64,000 nt of DNA from NCBI GenBank assembly GCA_030544215.1, contig JARZZO010000011.1, positions 42,313,001 through 42,377,000 on the forward strand. The letters are read 5' to 3'. The notes under the pieces are model-generated. The model did not search any database, was not told the origin of the DNA, and saw only the letters and a list, made by a program, of their open reading frames with translations. A program made the position numbers and the translations under genes. Source of the DNA: Zantedeschia hybrid cultivar (lineage: Eukaryota; Streptophyta; Magnoliopsida; Alismatales; Araceae). Positions 1 through 11,719 of this stretch are shown piece after piece (position 1 is the stretch's first letter; each line of letters begins with the position of its first letter).

Positions 1-403
1 TGACAGTGAGGTACAATACCATCCAGCGATTCAGTCGGATCAGTTCAGTGAACTCATTCTCCAATGAGCACCTACAGATTCGCCTTAGTGTCTCCACACA
101 AGTGACTTATGAGACCAGTCACCCTCATCATATGAGCAGGAGTAATTTGTACTAGTCCTACCGGATATCCGATGTCCTTCTCGGATATCCTGCGACTAGG
201 AACGATTAAGAATATGTGTGTTTAAGTGATCAGTCTCATTAGTATGATCTCATCATAATCTAATCACTATAGCACATATTCACGGACTTCATTATGAAAC
301 GATAATTAATGCGATTTACACATAACAAATATTATGCCATTATATTAATAAATGAACGAGATTTACATTGTTAGATTGGCTTGTAGGCCACCTTAAACTA
401 ACA
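1..403 (-). repeat. Copia-A-type LTR, 5' portion, cut by window start
   Basis: The reverse complement begins TGTTAG at 403 and matches the first ~400 bases of the Copia-A LTRs at 18468 and 26227, including the block with the GTGTGGAGACAC motif. It is inserted in the reverse transcriptase of the minus-strand gypsy remnant to its right, directly after the LRLCVDY motif. The rest of the LTR, and whether an internal region follows, lies left of the window. The candidate TSD on this side is GTAAT at 404-408; its partner is not visible. Confidence 0.85.
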
Positions 404-1474
404 GTAATCAACACACAACCTTAAGGTACCATCATTCTTCCTAACAAATAAAATTGGGGCTCCCCATGGAGACACACTCGGACGAATGAAACCCTTTCCC
501 AATAAGTCTTGCAATTGCTTCTTCAACTCCATCAATTCAGCCGGTGCCATCCTATAGGAAGCCTTAGAGATGGGTTTTGTGCCAGACATTAGTTCAATAG
601 TGAACTCGATCTCTCGAGAAGGAGGTAATCTTGGAAGCTCATCTGGGAAGACATCAGAAAACTCACGAACCACCTCAACATCAGCAATAGTTCTTGATGC
701 CTCAGACTTGGGATGAGTCACCACACTAATGAGATAACCTTGACAACCTCGCATTAACCACTTCTCGGTTTTCATTGCCGACACAACAATCTTAGTAAGT
801 ACATATTTAGGGCATTGAAAACAAAACTCCCTCTCTCCTGGAATATGAAATACTACCTTCTTAGACCGATAATCCATCATAGCATAATAATGTTCAAGCC
901 AATCCATCCCTAGAATAACATTAAAGTCATTCATATCTAGGAGGTAGAGATTGGCTGGCATGCATCTATTCTGAATCACCACATCTACATCAGGTATGAT
1001 TTGAGAAGTACTGCCCTCACCCATAGGGGTACTAACAGGTAAAGACTCCACATTATAAATAAGATAAAACTTATGTAGAACAATAACAAATCTTCGAGAT
1101 ATAAAAGAATATGTAGCACCTAGATCAAATAAAACACGAGCATATGAATCTGCAATCAAAACTGTACCTCCTACTGCTGCTCCAGAATTTTCTACATCGT
1201 CTGTGGTGAGATTATAAACTCTAGTTGGCACCCTTGGCCCATCAGCTCTCATTGGCTTTGGACAATTCTTCACCATATGGTCTGCAGCACCACAACAAAA
1301 ACACTTGCCAGACATCTTCCGGCAAAGTCCTGCATGTCTGACGCCAAAATAGCTACGTATCGGGAGATCCCTTCGTGGAATGGTTGGAATAGGAGGCATT
1401 GTTCTTAGGGCAATCTTAAACTTCTTCCTCTGATCTCTTTGGAATCTCTATGGTCGCTCCTATTGGGATCCCTG
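404..1474 (-). pseudogene. Del/Tekay-like gypsy polyprotein piece: zinc knuckle, protease, start of RT
   Basis: An open stretch of 333 codons runs leftward from 1399 and continues upstream to 1474 with stops. Domains in order are a CCHC knuckle (CFCCGAADHMVKNC, spacing C-x2-C-x4-H-x4-C intact), a retropepsin-like protease whose expected DSGAT reads DLGAT, then the RT start with the EFSDVFPDELP and SPWGAPILFVRK motifs ending at LRLCVDY. The frame is cut at 404 by the copia LTR, so the RT catalytic residues, RNase H and integrase are absent here. The gag N-terminal part lies at 32191-33019, separated by the 30.7-kb Copia-B/Tat-1 insertion. Lineage is judged from motif style and is an inference. 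The lost protease serine and the split make it non-functional. Confidence 0.85.
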
Positions 1475-3036
1475 TGTTGGGATCCGACTGAAAAATATAG
1501 CGGAATAAAATAGTTTGGGATCAGATCCATCCTGTTTCGATCATCAAAACAAGACCAGAGTAAATCGGATTTACCTTGCGCGATTTGAATCTGCGTTCAT
1601 TTTCCGGTTCCGTCGGAGCGATGCCACAAGCCGCGTAGTTGCCCGGCCTCTATCGGTATCCACACGGTTCTCCTCGCGATGGATCGTCCTCGTCTCCTCG
1701 CTCGATGCAGCGTTCGTGGATCCCGTCTGGCTACGTGTAATCTATCGCGACATGCGGATTCAGAATCTCCCATCGGACGGAAGGCGGAGTAGTCGGGAGC
1801 CGAAGAGAAGCCACCAGATGGCCGCTTCATGTCGTGCGCCAAGTAGATAGGAGAGAGAAAGAGCGACAGCTAGGTTAGGGTTGCTGGCCCCCGACCTAGC
1901 GTCTGTTCTTTTATAATAAGCATGTTTGCTGTTTTTCGTAAAAACCCAGATTTATCCGAAATCTTATCGGATTATCCATCGACTTGAAAACCTTTTGCGT
2001 GTGACCCTCTAGGCCCAAATACCAGTCCAGTTAATAGCCCAGTAAGCCCAGTAACTCTTTACGGACCCACTGAATTAATTAATATCCTTATATTTAATTA
2101 ATCAGCCGAATTAAATGTCCCACAATAAATTCGGACGAACTTCCGATCATGTTGGATACCAAGCAACATCATGTGATCTTGGATGGCACTGGGGTTATCA
2201 CAACCCTCTATTGGAACCTTTCCGTCATCAGTTAGCACGCTGATATAATCCTTCATCCGTACAATATTCCCGAATCGACCTAGGGTATGGTTTACTATTA
2301 AACCCTAGCCGGTCGATTCACTTGAATCAGATGCCACTAATCTATATCGGATAACTCTTTATCTGATACAGAGTCTGCCCTAACCAGAGACTTAAGCGCA
2401 TCATTCCCAGAACATTCTCTCTCAAACTACCGAGAGCGGATAATCGTGTATTGAACACACAATTACCTTCGAAGGCATTTTCCTGAACCCGATCACTTGA
2501 CTTATTGATAACCCATGGTTAAGGATTCGTTAGTCAAGGTCAAAGTTTAGAAACCTACCAACAAGATATCTTTGGCATCTCAGGTCCAAGGATCATCCAC
2601 GCAACCGTGACAAAAGAATCGAGCTAGTTAACAGTGAGGTGTTTACCATCCAACGATTCATAGTCAGATCAGTTCAGTGAACTCATTCGTCAATGAACAT
2701 TTACAGGTCCAGCAAAGTGTCTCCACACAAGTGACTTATAGGATCAGTCACCCTCATCATATGAGCTGAAGAAACCTATACTAGTCTATCCGGATGTTCG
2801 ATGTCCTTCTCAAACATCTTATGACTAGGAACAATTAAGAACATGTGTTTATAAATCTTCGGTCTCGTAATTATGATCTCATCATAATCCGAAGATTGTT
2901 GCACATGTTCATGGACTTCATCGTGACACGATAAACATTAATCGAATTAATTACACATAATGAATTAATGCCATTTATTAATAAATTGAATCAGTAAATA
3001 GTATCAGATTGGCTTTGATACCATCTAATACTAACA
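1475..3036 (-). repeat. Copia-B 3' LTR
   Basis: 1562 bp, bounded by TGTTAG (minus strand, ending at 3036) and CCCAACA (at 1475). It aligns along its length with 8887-10145 plus 31873-32190. It shares central blocks with the Copia-A and Copia-C LTRs, so these are related subfamilies. Confidence 0.9.
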
Positions 3037-3049
3037 ATCTCCCACTTGG
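3037..3049 (-). promoter_or_regulatory. Polypurine tract of Copia-B
   Basis: The minus strand reads CAAGTGGGAGAT directly before the LTR start TGTTAG. The same purine tract precedes the LTR in Copia-A (26215-26226) and Copia-C (53971-53984). Confidence 0.85.
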
Positions 3050-3056
3050 ACTAAAG

Positions 3057-3746
3057 TCAATCACTTTTATATAGAATACCCATATTCTCTAAGTGACTCT
3101 CAAAGACATTTTGAGACAAAAGCTTTGTCAGTGGACCTGCTATGGTGTCGGCTGAAGGAACTCTTTCCACTACGACATCTCCTTGAGCTATAATCTGTCT
3201 GATCAGATGAAAGCACCGCAGAATGTGCTTCGACTTCTGATGAGACCTTGGCTCTTTCGTTTGAGCAATCGTCCCATTGTTGTTACACAGTAGTGGGACG
3301 GGACCAGATATGCTTTCCACCACACCAAGATCGCCGATGAATTTCTTCATTCATACAGCTTCCTTGGCGGCTTCAGAAGCAGCAATATCCTTGGCTTTTG
3401 TTGTTGAATCAGCAGTGGTTTTCTGCTTAGAACTTTTCCAGCTCACTGCTCCCTCCGTTGAGTGTGAAAATAAAACATGATGTTGATTGTTGTCATCAGG
3501 ATCAGGCTGAAAACTCGAGTCAGTGTATCCTTGCAGCTTTAAGTCTCCTCCTCCATAGACTAGAAATAGATCGTTAGTTCTTCTCAAGTACTTAAGGATG
3601 CATTTCACAGCCTTCCAGTGTTCATCACCTGGATCTGCCTGATGTCTGCTCGTAACACTTAGAGCATATGCTACATCATGTCTAGTATATAGTATGGCAT
3701 ACATGATGGAGCCTATGGCAGAAGCATAGGGAACCTTATCCATCAC
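3057..3746 (-). pseudogene. Copia-B RT C-terminal end and RNase H
   Basis: Two open stretches in one minus frame (3746-3351 and 3350-3057), separated by a stop, match the Copia-A C-terminus. Visible are the YASAIGSIMYA and RHDVAYALSVTSR segments of the RT connection, then RNase H motifs YTDSSFQ, KTTADSTTKAKD and LLCNNNGTIAQ, and the end VERVPSADTIAGPLTK. Several conserved positions differ from Copia-A (for example STTEAKY is STTKAKD). A frameshift separates this part from the RT N-terminal part at 4042-4422. Confidence 0.85.
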
Positions 3747-4422
3747 AGCCCTCTCTTCAGGTGTCTTGGGAGACTGACCATTAGAAAGTGAATTCTTTGT
3801 CTCATCGATATGAGACCTCTCTTGGAATTTTCCATGCCAAACTTATAATGACATCTTGGAATTTGATTGCCTCATCAAATCTTATGTTCCAGCTTCAGGA
3901 ACCTTGCTTCAGTCTATAAATGGACCTCTGCAACTTGCATATCATGTCTGGAGATTCTTTGGATGTGAATCCTTCTAGTTGTATCATATACACCTCCTCC
4001 TCAAGGTTTCCATTGAGGAAGGCAGTCTTCAAATCTATATGTCAGATTTCATAATCATGGTAGGTAGCAATGGCGAGAAGAATTCTGATAGACTTAATCA
4101 TGGCGACTGGTGAAAAGGTTTCGTTATAGTCAACACCTTGTCTTTGACGATAGCCTTTCTCCACTAATCTTACTTTATAAGTCTCAATACGTCCATCTGT
4201 ACCAATCTTTCTTTTAAAGATCCATTTGTAGCCGATAGGTACTATACCATTGGGTAAATCTTCCAAGTTCCAAACTTGGTTGCTGTACATGGACTGTATT
4301 TCAGAATTCATAGCTTCCCGCCATTTCCCGGCCTCTAGAATTTCAATGGCCTCTTGATAAGTCTTAGGATTATCATCCTTATTATATAGTATCATTAAAC
4401 CATCCATATTAATATGTCCCAC
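3747..4422 (-). pseudogene. Copia-B reverse transcriptase, catalytic core deleted
   Basis: The 126-codon open stretch 4422-4042 holds the RT N-terminus (WREAMNSEIQSM, YKWIFKRKIGTDGRIETYK, FSPVAMIKSIRILLA). From 4041 to about 3850 the frame is broken but still matches Copia-A through the TAFLNGNLEEE and CKLQRSIY segments. At about 3865-3840 the sequence jumps from the equivalent of Copia-A 25145 to that of 25420. This removes roughly 270 bp including the catalytic YVDD box. The element therefore cannot encode an active RT. Confidence 0.85.
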
Positions 4423-5940
4423 ATATCTTTTTGGTGGTTTAGGTACTCTTTCAGACCTACGAGGTTCCTGTGTATTATTTTAAACAGGTTCAGAAACTGA
4501 TAGTTCATCTGATGAACCATTACCAGTTTGTGAGTCTGGAATTTCTTCTAGTGTTACTTTACTCCCACTGTCCTTTTGGAGAATATAATCTTCTTCTAGA
4601 AAGAATGCTCTCTTGGCCACAAACACCTTTTGTTCTCTAGGATGATAAAGTAATATCCATAAGTTTCCTTCGAATATCCCACAAATCTGCATTTGTCAGT
4701 TCTGGACTCCAGCCTATCTGCGTCATGTCTTTTAACATGAGCAGGACATCCCTAGACTTTAACATGTTTAAGATCTGGTTTCCTTCCATTCCATATCTCA
4801 TATGGAGTGGTTTCAATAGATTTGTTGGGTACCTTGTTCAGGATATACATAGCCGAGCTAAGTGCATATCCCTATAAGGACACTGGTAATTTGGACATGC
4901 TCATCATGGATCGCACCATTTCCATTAGTGTGCGATTTCTCCTTTCTGATACACCATTCATCTGAGGTGTATAAGGAGGTGTAAGCTGAGAAATGACCAT
5001 TATCCTTTAAGTATTTAATGAACTCTGTACTTAAGTATCAACCACTCCGATCGGATCGGATGGTTTTTATACTCTTTCCAGTTTGGTTCTCTACTTCATT
5101 CTTAAATTCTCTAAATTTCTCAAAGGCTTCAGATTTATACTTCAATAAGTATATGTATCCAAACCTTGAGTGATCATCAGTGAATGTAATGAAGTATGAG
5201 AAACCACCAATGGCTTGGATTGACATAGGACCACATACATCTGAATGTATAAGTTTTAATATATCTTTGGCTCGTTCTCTAGTTTCACTAAATAGAGACT
5301 TAGCCATTTTACCCATTAAACATGACTCACAGGTTGCATATAATTCACAATCAAATGGATCTAAGTATCCATCTTTATGCATCCTTTGGAATCTGTTTTC
5401 CCCAATGTGTCTAAGCCTACCATACCATAAGTAGGCTTTGTTCATTTCATACTTACTTCTTTTAATTGAAGAACCAATGTATAAATTTTCATGAGACACA
5501 TTTAATAGATACAAACCATTGGACAAGATAGTAGAAGCTATTAATTTATTTCCAAAATAAATTGAACAACTATTGTTCCCAAAATTTAAATTATATCCAA
5601 TTCTATCTAAATATGAAATAGAAATAATATTTCTTATTATGCTAGGTACATAATAATATTCATCTAATGAAAAAGTGTCTCCGGATGGGAGCTTGAGCTT
5701 CACCGTCCCCACAGCGATCGCCGCAACTCTTGCGCTGTTACCTAGCCTCAGCTCCACCTCGTCGGTCCTCAGCTTACGTCTTCTTGTCAGTGCCTGCACA
5801 GAATTGTAGATATGAGATACACATCCAATATCATATAGATACATGAAGCGTCCTGCTGCTTCACAGTTCCTTAAGCCTTGTCCTTGAGGTATTCCTCGCA
5901 ATTCCTCTTCTAGTGGCCCTTCTGGTGACAGTAGATGCAA
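4423..5940 (-). pseudogene. Copia-B protease and integrase
   Basis: The 300-codon stretch 5940-5038 holds a protease remnant (YDIGCVSHIYN where Copia-A keeps DTGC), the GAG-pre-integrase zinc region (LRHIGENR to CESCLMGK), and the integrase core with IHSDVCGPMS and TIRSDRSG, giving the first two acidic residues of the DDE triad. The third (SERRNRTL type) lies in the broken stretch 5037-4693. 4692-4480 encodes the integrase C-terminal region (PREQKVFVAKRAFFLEEDY). It uses a frame shifted from gag at about 5920. Confidence 0.85.
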
Positions 5941-6677
5941 TCACCTTTCTCAACACTCTTACCTTTGTCTTTCTTGACAACCTTTTGCTTTCTCTGAACT
6001 TTGTTCTTACCTTTCCGAAAGGTTTGGACTGCAAGTCTCTTTCTGTTGGTCTTACCAGCCATGAGGATTTGGGGTTTATCCTTCACAAGGTTCCCCTTTG
6101 CAGTCTTTAACATGTTCAGTAGCTCAGCTAAGGTGGTCTGGATTTTGTTCATGTTAAAGTTAACAATGAACTGGGCATAAGTTTGTGGAAGGGAAGATAA
6201 CACGAGCTTAGTATGCATCTCCTTGGGAAGTGTAACCCCAAGAGCATCCAACCTCTCCACCCATTCTATCATCTTTAGTACATGAGTCTGTATTGAAGTT
6301 CCCTTTGCCATCTGAGTCTTGAACAGATTCTTAGATATCTCATATCGTTCAATTTTACTCTGCTCAGCAAACAGCTCCTTCAAATGGAGCATAATGGATC
6401 TAGCATCCATCTCCTTATGTTGCCTCTACAACTCATTGCTCATAGAGGCTAACATGTAGCATTGGGTCATGGTGGAGTCTTCCTTCCACTTTTCATATGC
6501 AATCATTTCCTCCTCTGGGGCATCTAATGCTGGTTCAGTAGGAGGTTCATTATCCAAGACGTAGGCAATCTGCTCAGACCTGAGGACAATCTTCAGGTTC
6601 CTGAGCCAGTTCGAGTAGTTTGGGCCAGTCAAACGATTGGCATCAAGTATGCCACACAACGGGTTGTGGTGTGACAT
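5910..6677 (-). pseudogene. Copia-B gag
   Basis: Gag starts at ATG 6677 (MSHHNPLCGILDANRLTG), the copia gag N-terminus also seen in Copia-A. It runs to a stop at about 6426 and reopens in the same frame at 6410-5910. The second part holds the capsid-type segment (HLKELFAEQSKIERYE, SLPQTYAQFIVNFN) and a lysine-rich tail leading to a CIYCHQKGH knuckle. Apart from the internal stop and the frameshift near 5920 it is the most complete copia gag in the window; Copia-A has lost this capsid region. Confidence 0.9.
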
Positions 6678-8873
6678 TTTAGCCTACAAGAGATAATCAA
6701 ATTAAAATTAGCAGACTATCAGTTTATTTAAAACAAGATATAGACTTTGTTTATCTAGTTTTATTCCCACTAATTTTCGTCGGACTGTATAACCTTCAAA
6801 TATACAGAATGGGAGACGCCGACTGTCTCCTAGTGGGGATAGAATCTCCAAGCATTACAGTATGACCTCGGGTAAACACATAGTATCATACTATTATCTC
6901 AGAGCAATCATCTCATGATAAGTGCAACTCCTTGCAATATCCGATCATACTCGGTTCCCAGGTTATTAATGGTCCCGGATAAACACAGTAGACCATTATT
7001 CCCAGTTTAAGCTTTACCACCAATACGTGACAGAGTAGAGTAGAAATATAGTTCTAGGGTAAACACGTGGATAACTATATCGTTCCTCTACTCTTATCCA
7101 TAGGCATCTAATGCCATGATCAATAGTCCTATCAACAAACGATGGCAAACCTCAGGTAAACACATAGTATCTACCAACACTGAATTAAGTTCTATTAATC
7201 ATATTGATGGAGAGCCACACGGTGCATTCTCAATGACTCGCGTTACGGCTTAGAATTGGTGACGAAGGTTTTATTTCTTTATCTTGATCTCATCCTAGGT
7301 GAAAGTATTAAATATATCGAATATATTATATATACTAATAACCTAGAAAATTTAAAACACACGCATTACATACATGTTATTAGTATGGTCATGGATGGCA
7401 CAGCGGTTTGACTTGAGCCAAACAGTCAGACACACATACCTACAATATAACAGTTTATATCATGAGTTTGCAAACTCATAGATTAAATGAACTCCTTCAT
7501 CTTCATCTGGTTGCAATTGTGGATCATCCTCGCTCCATACACAGCCGCCTCGATCAAATTACATCATAAATTCATAATTACATGATAATTTAAAAGAGGA
7601 AGCCTTATGGCGAATACATCAAGGAGGGAGGTAGAAACACAATAGAATATGAGAGGGAGAGGTTCACAGACCTCTATTTATTAACAAATAATAAACCACA
7701 TAATCACATTCCACATCCACAATTAACGCTCATCTATGACTACCATGTGTTTTATTTAAACAAACCACACATGTAATACACATAACATGGCTAAATAAAA
7801 TGTTGCGAAAATAAATAATATTTTGTGGTTTCATAAACCAAGAACTAAACAAAATTTGGATTTTGAATTTTCGAAAATATAATATCATGCTCATTAAAAC
7901 AAATTTAAACAAGCAATTAAATCACATCATATGTGCAAAAAATTCCAAAATATAAATTTATAAAATATTCCATGTGAATAAAAATTAATCTAACGTTTAG
8001 ATTAATCATTATTAGTCATTTACTATTATCTCAAATGAATCTAACACTTAGATTATTATATTAAGGTTAATTTTCTATTTAACATTTAAATGAGTAATTA
8101 ACCATAATATTTAACAACATTTGTTAATTAAGATAATAACTAAAGAATTTATTATGAGTCTCTTGAAAGTCTATTTCAAAACAATTTTGATAATTTAAAA
8201 GTTTTAAAACAATTTAAAAAACAAAACCCAAAATTAAAAAAAATAGCCCAAGGTGGCTCAGCCCCCCCCCCCCGGCCGAACCAGGGCTCAGCTCAGACCA
8301 GGGTAGCCTGGTTCGGACCCCGGTCCGGTTGGACCATGCGGCTAGGAAACCCTAGCCGCAGGGCCCATGGGGGGAAAGGAGGGGGGGTGGCCGGCAACGG
8401 CGCCGGGGGGGTGGGGGGGCACCGGGCCGTCGCCGGTCACCTGGCCGGCACCGGATGGCGCCTTTCCTTGCGTTTGCCCCCTCTATAAAGGGTCCTTTGA
8501 CCCCTTAGAAGCAGCCGTCGGATCCATGGGGAGGGGAGAGCCATTGACGGCCGGTGACCACCGTCCACGCCTTACCGGCGCCGGAGGAGGTGTAGTTGGT
8601 GGCAGGGGGAATCCATGGTCACACCAAATCCCTATCCGGACTCTTCACATCACATGTGATCATTCGAACAACACCAAAGAAACGCCGTTCTTCGTCCCAC
8701 GAAGAACACAATAAACCAAATAAAAACTTGATTTTGTAGGAACTAAATCAATCAAATTAAACATATTCATCCTATGAACATGGTCCCTTAAATTTAATCT
8801 TATTATAAGCATGGAAAATAACTAGAAAGTTAAATTTCGAAATCCGAAAAGGTGAAGAACACAGGGTAACCTG
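6678..8873 (-). other. Copia-B 5' leader, non-coding
   Basis: Non-coding stretch between PBS and gag. From gag outward it holds a block with four copies of a TAAACACRTRG motif (6868, 6973, 7052, 7150), an AT-rich block at 7690-8230 with short palindromes of the type CTAA-N-TTAG, and a very GC-rich block at 8255-8600 with a 12-C run at 8262-8273 and G-runs around 8378-8425. ORFs in the GC block are not shared in frame with the corresponding blocks of the other copia elements, so I do not call them genes. Confidence 0.75.
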
Positions 8874-8885
8874 GCTCTGATACCA
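8874..8885 (-). promoter_or_regulatory. Primer-binding site (initiator tRNA-Met), Copia-B
   Basis: The minus strand reads TGGTATCAGAGC one base inside the LTR end, the standard complement of the initiator tRNA-Met 3' end used by plant copia elements. Confidence 0.92.
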
Positions 8886-8886
8886 C

Positions 8887-10145
8887 TGTTGGGATCGTTG
8901 TGTCGAGATCCGGCCGAAAAACGCAACGAATAAAATATTTCGGGATCGGATCCATCCCGTTTCGATTATCAAAACAAGACCGGAGTAAATCGGATTTACC
9001 TTGTGCGGATTAGAATCCACGTTCGTTTTCCGGTTCCGTCGGAGCGATGCCGCAAGCCGCGCAGTTGCCCGGCCTCTATTAGCATCCACGCGGTTCTCCT
9101 TACGATGGATCGTCCTTGCCTTCTCGCTCGATGCAGCATTCGTGGATCGGCTGCGCATAATTCACCACAACATGCGGATTCGAAATCTCCCGTTGGACGG
9201 AAGGCGGAGCAGTCAGGAGCCGAAGCTAAGCCTCCAGATGGCCGCCTCGTGTCGTGCACCCAGTAGAGAGGAGAGAGAAAGAGCGACAGCTAGGTTAGGG
9301 TTGTTGGCCCCCGACCTAGCGTCCGTTCTTTTATAATAAGCATGTTTGCTATTTTTAGTAAAAATCCAGACTTATTCGAAATCTTGTCGGATTATCCATC
9401 GACTTGAAAACCTTACCTTTTGCGTATGACCCTCTAGGCCCAAAACCAGTCCAGTTAATAGCCCATTAATCCCAGTAACTCTTTACAGACCCATTGAATT
9501 AATTAATATCCTTATATTTAATTAATCAGCCAAATTTAATGTCCTACAATAAATTCTGACGGACTTCCGATCACGTTGGATGCCAGGCAACATCGCGTGA
9601 TCTTGGATGGCACTGGTGTTATTGCAACCCTCTATTGGAACCTTTCCGTCATCGGTTAACACGCTGATATAATCCTTCATCCGTACAATGTTCCCAAATC
9701 GACCTAGGGTATGGTTTACTATTAAACCCTAGCCAGTCGATTCACTTGAATTAGATGTCGCCAATCTATATCGGATAACTCTTTATCGGATACAGAGTCC
9801 GCTTTGGCCAGAGACTTAAGTACATCATTCCCAGAACATTTTTTCTCAAACTACCGAGAGTGGATGATCCCATATTGAACACACAATTACCTTCGAGGGC
9901 ATTTCCCTGAACCCGATCACTTGACTTATTGATAACCCATAGTTAGGGATTCGTTAGTCAAGGTCAAAGTTCAGAAACCTACCAACAAGATATCTTTGGC
10001 GTCTCAAGTTCAAGGATCATCTACGCAACCGTGACAAAAGAATCGAGCTGGTTAATAGTGAGGTATTTACCATCCAGTGATTCATAGTCAGATCAGTTCA
10101 GTGAATTCATTCGCCTATAAGCACCTACAGGTCCAGCATAGTGTC
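8887..10145 (-). repeat. Copia-B 5' LTR, part 1
   Basis: Matches 3' LTR 1475-3036 from its end inward, up to the TAGTGTC motif, where Tat-1 is inserted. The missing piece is at 31873-32190. Confidence 0.9.
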
Positions 10146-10742
10146 CTTAGACACGCTAATTTTTACATCATATTGAGTAAATTTCATGTCACAATGATAA
10201 TGCCCCAGAATGGTCTGATATTTAATCATTAATTAATTCTTATTGATTTTCACTCAAAATTTGTTGAATCACGTCGCTGAGCGCGACGCCATTTAGATTC
10301 TTAACAGAAATCAATTCGGAATCAAAATTAGTAAATTTAAAAGAATTTAACTAAATAGCGTCACCCACACACGACGTCTTTTGAGTCCTAATGCACCTAG
10401 GTTTACTATTTCTAATTCTGGTTAATTTCCTAAATTATCTAAAGCACGTCTCCCTTACGCAACGCGTTTCATGTTTCCTAATTACTTTTGGTTTCCTTTT
10501 CTGGATTTGTTGCTATTTTGACTGCATAAATGAACTAAAAAGCGTCCCCCTTGAACGACGCATTTTAAGAGTTTCCTGATAAGTATGATTTGGCCGAGAT
10601 AATCATGTTCTAGAGGTTAGAAGGGTTTCCAATGCCCTTCATGATCGTCCAAGGCAAGTTCAAGCTGCGGAACAGTGCCTTTGAAGGCCAAAATACCCTA
10701 AAGATACTTCTTATAAATACATATGGTCATTAACCTTTAAAA
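10146..10742 (+). repeat. Tat-1 5' LTR, truncated
   Basis: The first ~597 bases match the 3' LTR at 30662 and the Tat-2 LTR at 36368. A TATA box (TATAAATA) is at 10712-10719. The match ends in CCTTTAAAA, where the sequence jumps to the end of pol. The start reads CTTAGACACG where the family start is inferred as TGTAGACACG. Confidence 0.88.
10267..10570. repeat. Four 34-nt dyad cassettes, Tat-1 5' LTR
   Basis: Cassettes at about 10267-10297, 10353-10384, 10441-10472 and 10537-10570. Each has half-sites of type GCGTC and GACGC with 10 bases between GTC and GAC (9 in the first). They lie 140-445 bp upstream of the LTR TATA box. Confidence 0.85.
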
Positions 10743-10746
10743 CCAA

Positions 10747-10959
10747 GTCATTGAACGAAAGTTTAAAGTTGGTGAGATGGTTGCGAAAAGAATTTTTGTA
10801 AAACCTGGTAATCCACGTTCTAAGCTCCAACGCAACTGGGAAGGACCATATGTCATATCGCATGTTTTTCCTGGTAACGCTTATCGCTTAGTCAATGCAG
10901 AAGGGCAAGAGTCAACTCACCTCTGGAATGGTCTATATCTTAAGAAGTACTACCCTTAG
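10747..10959 (+). pseudogene. C-terminal end of Tat pol (integrase tail)
   Basis: Encodes VIERKFKVGEMVAK then an open 60-codon stretch with NWEGPYVISHVFPGNAYRL and ending LKKYYP, the integrase C-terminal tail. The same end is at 50347-50570 in Tat-2. It is fused to the truncated 5' LTR by a deletion with short homology at the junction. Confidence 0.9.
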
Positions 10960-11120
10960 TGTAATCGATCAGTATGGTACAAGGATCAATGGAGTCGAAA
11001 AATTTGAAAACTCAAATTCCCTTATTAATCTTTAGTAATCTAATTCGAACGTATTATTGCACACAAACACATTTGACTCGTGAATAATAAGAGATGTGAA
11101 GCCCGAGGAACACTGAAAGC

Positions 11121-11429
11121 TTAACTAACAGTGGAAAAGTACAACTCATTCTTCTCAAAACAAAACTCTTGTTTTACTCTCGGCCCCGCGACGACGGAAC
11201 GAGGCTTCGAACAGACTACTAAAAATACCCTCCATCCTAGTAGGAGGCCGTCATAAAAAAAAAAGGGGGAGATCCGCCCCGCAAAAGCAAAAAAGCAAAG
11301 GCAAAAGCTGAACCAAATCGAAAGGCCACTCAATATTGCAAATATTATTACAAAAGGCCACAGGATCAAATGAAAAGGGAGCGCAAGGTTGTTAAATACC
11401 CCGCAAAAATAAACATGACTGAACTCCAA
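11121..11429 (-). CDS. Small hydrophobic antisense ORF, unknown function
   Basis: 102 codons, dominated by Phe, Leu, Ile, Val and Trp, with two or three stretches long enough for membrane segments (for example LALPFHLILWPFVIIFAILSG, slightly shortened here: LPFHLILWPFVIIFAIL). The Tat-2 counterpart (51035-50775) keeps the frame and many residues, including LLLGWRVFLVV and SKPRSV, despite length changes in an A/G-run. I recognise no family. It lies about 0.9 kb beyond the stop of the antisense PMD gene, so it could also be its 3' untranslated region. Confidence 0.3.
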   Translation of the reverse strand: MEFSHVYFCGVFNNLALPFHLILWPFVIIFAILSGLSIWFSFCLCFFAFAGRISPFFFYDGLLLGWRVFLVVCSKPRSVVAGPRVKQEFCFEKNELYFSTVS

Positions 11430-11719
11430 CGGATAACAGGGTAGAGGAAGGACATCTTTCTGAGCCTCCGGAACCTTCTCGCGGACTTTCTAAACCAATT
11501 CTTCCCTTCATTCTAAAAGAGGCGTGCTCCAAGCTTGAAGAATGGCCAAGGTCGACTAACGGTTGAACCATCGAATGGGATTACGATTTCAAACACAATT
11601 CAAGCATGATAAGTCTGGACTAGGTCATTAAAGAATAATGTGGGAATTAAGTTGACGAATGAATATACTCTTTTGATCCTAGTTCCTTGTTAATCCTTAG
11701 CTTATTCAATGTCTTAAAC

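Larger units (their letters stand above)
1475..10145 (-). mobile_element. Copia-B, Ty1/copia element (left part of a split element)
   Basis: On the minus strand this piece holds, right to left, most of the 5' LTR (8887-10145), a tRNA-Met PBS, a 2.2-kb leader, broken gag-pol (6677-3057), a polypurine tract and the 3' LTR (1475-3036). The last 318 bases of the 5' LTR are at 31873-32190, displaced by Tat-1. The element sits in the minus-strand gypsy element between gag and its zinc knuckle. I found no convincing TSD: flanks are CCCTG on the left and ACTCC on the right. Coding frames have stops, two frameshifts and an RT deletion, so it is dead. Confidence 0.9.

Noticed and set aside
1515..1850. 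ORF of 111 codons in the copia LTR, with similar ORFs at 9001-9336, 17465-17812, 43558-43926 and others
   Set aside because: They are open frames in the GC-rich end of LTRs, present on both strands at once, without shared protein motifs.
8367..8714. 115-codon ORF in the Copia-B leader
   Set aside because: Antisense to the element, in G-run sequence, with no family motif and no counterpart frame.
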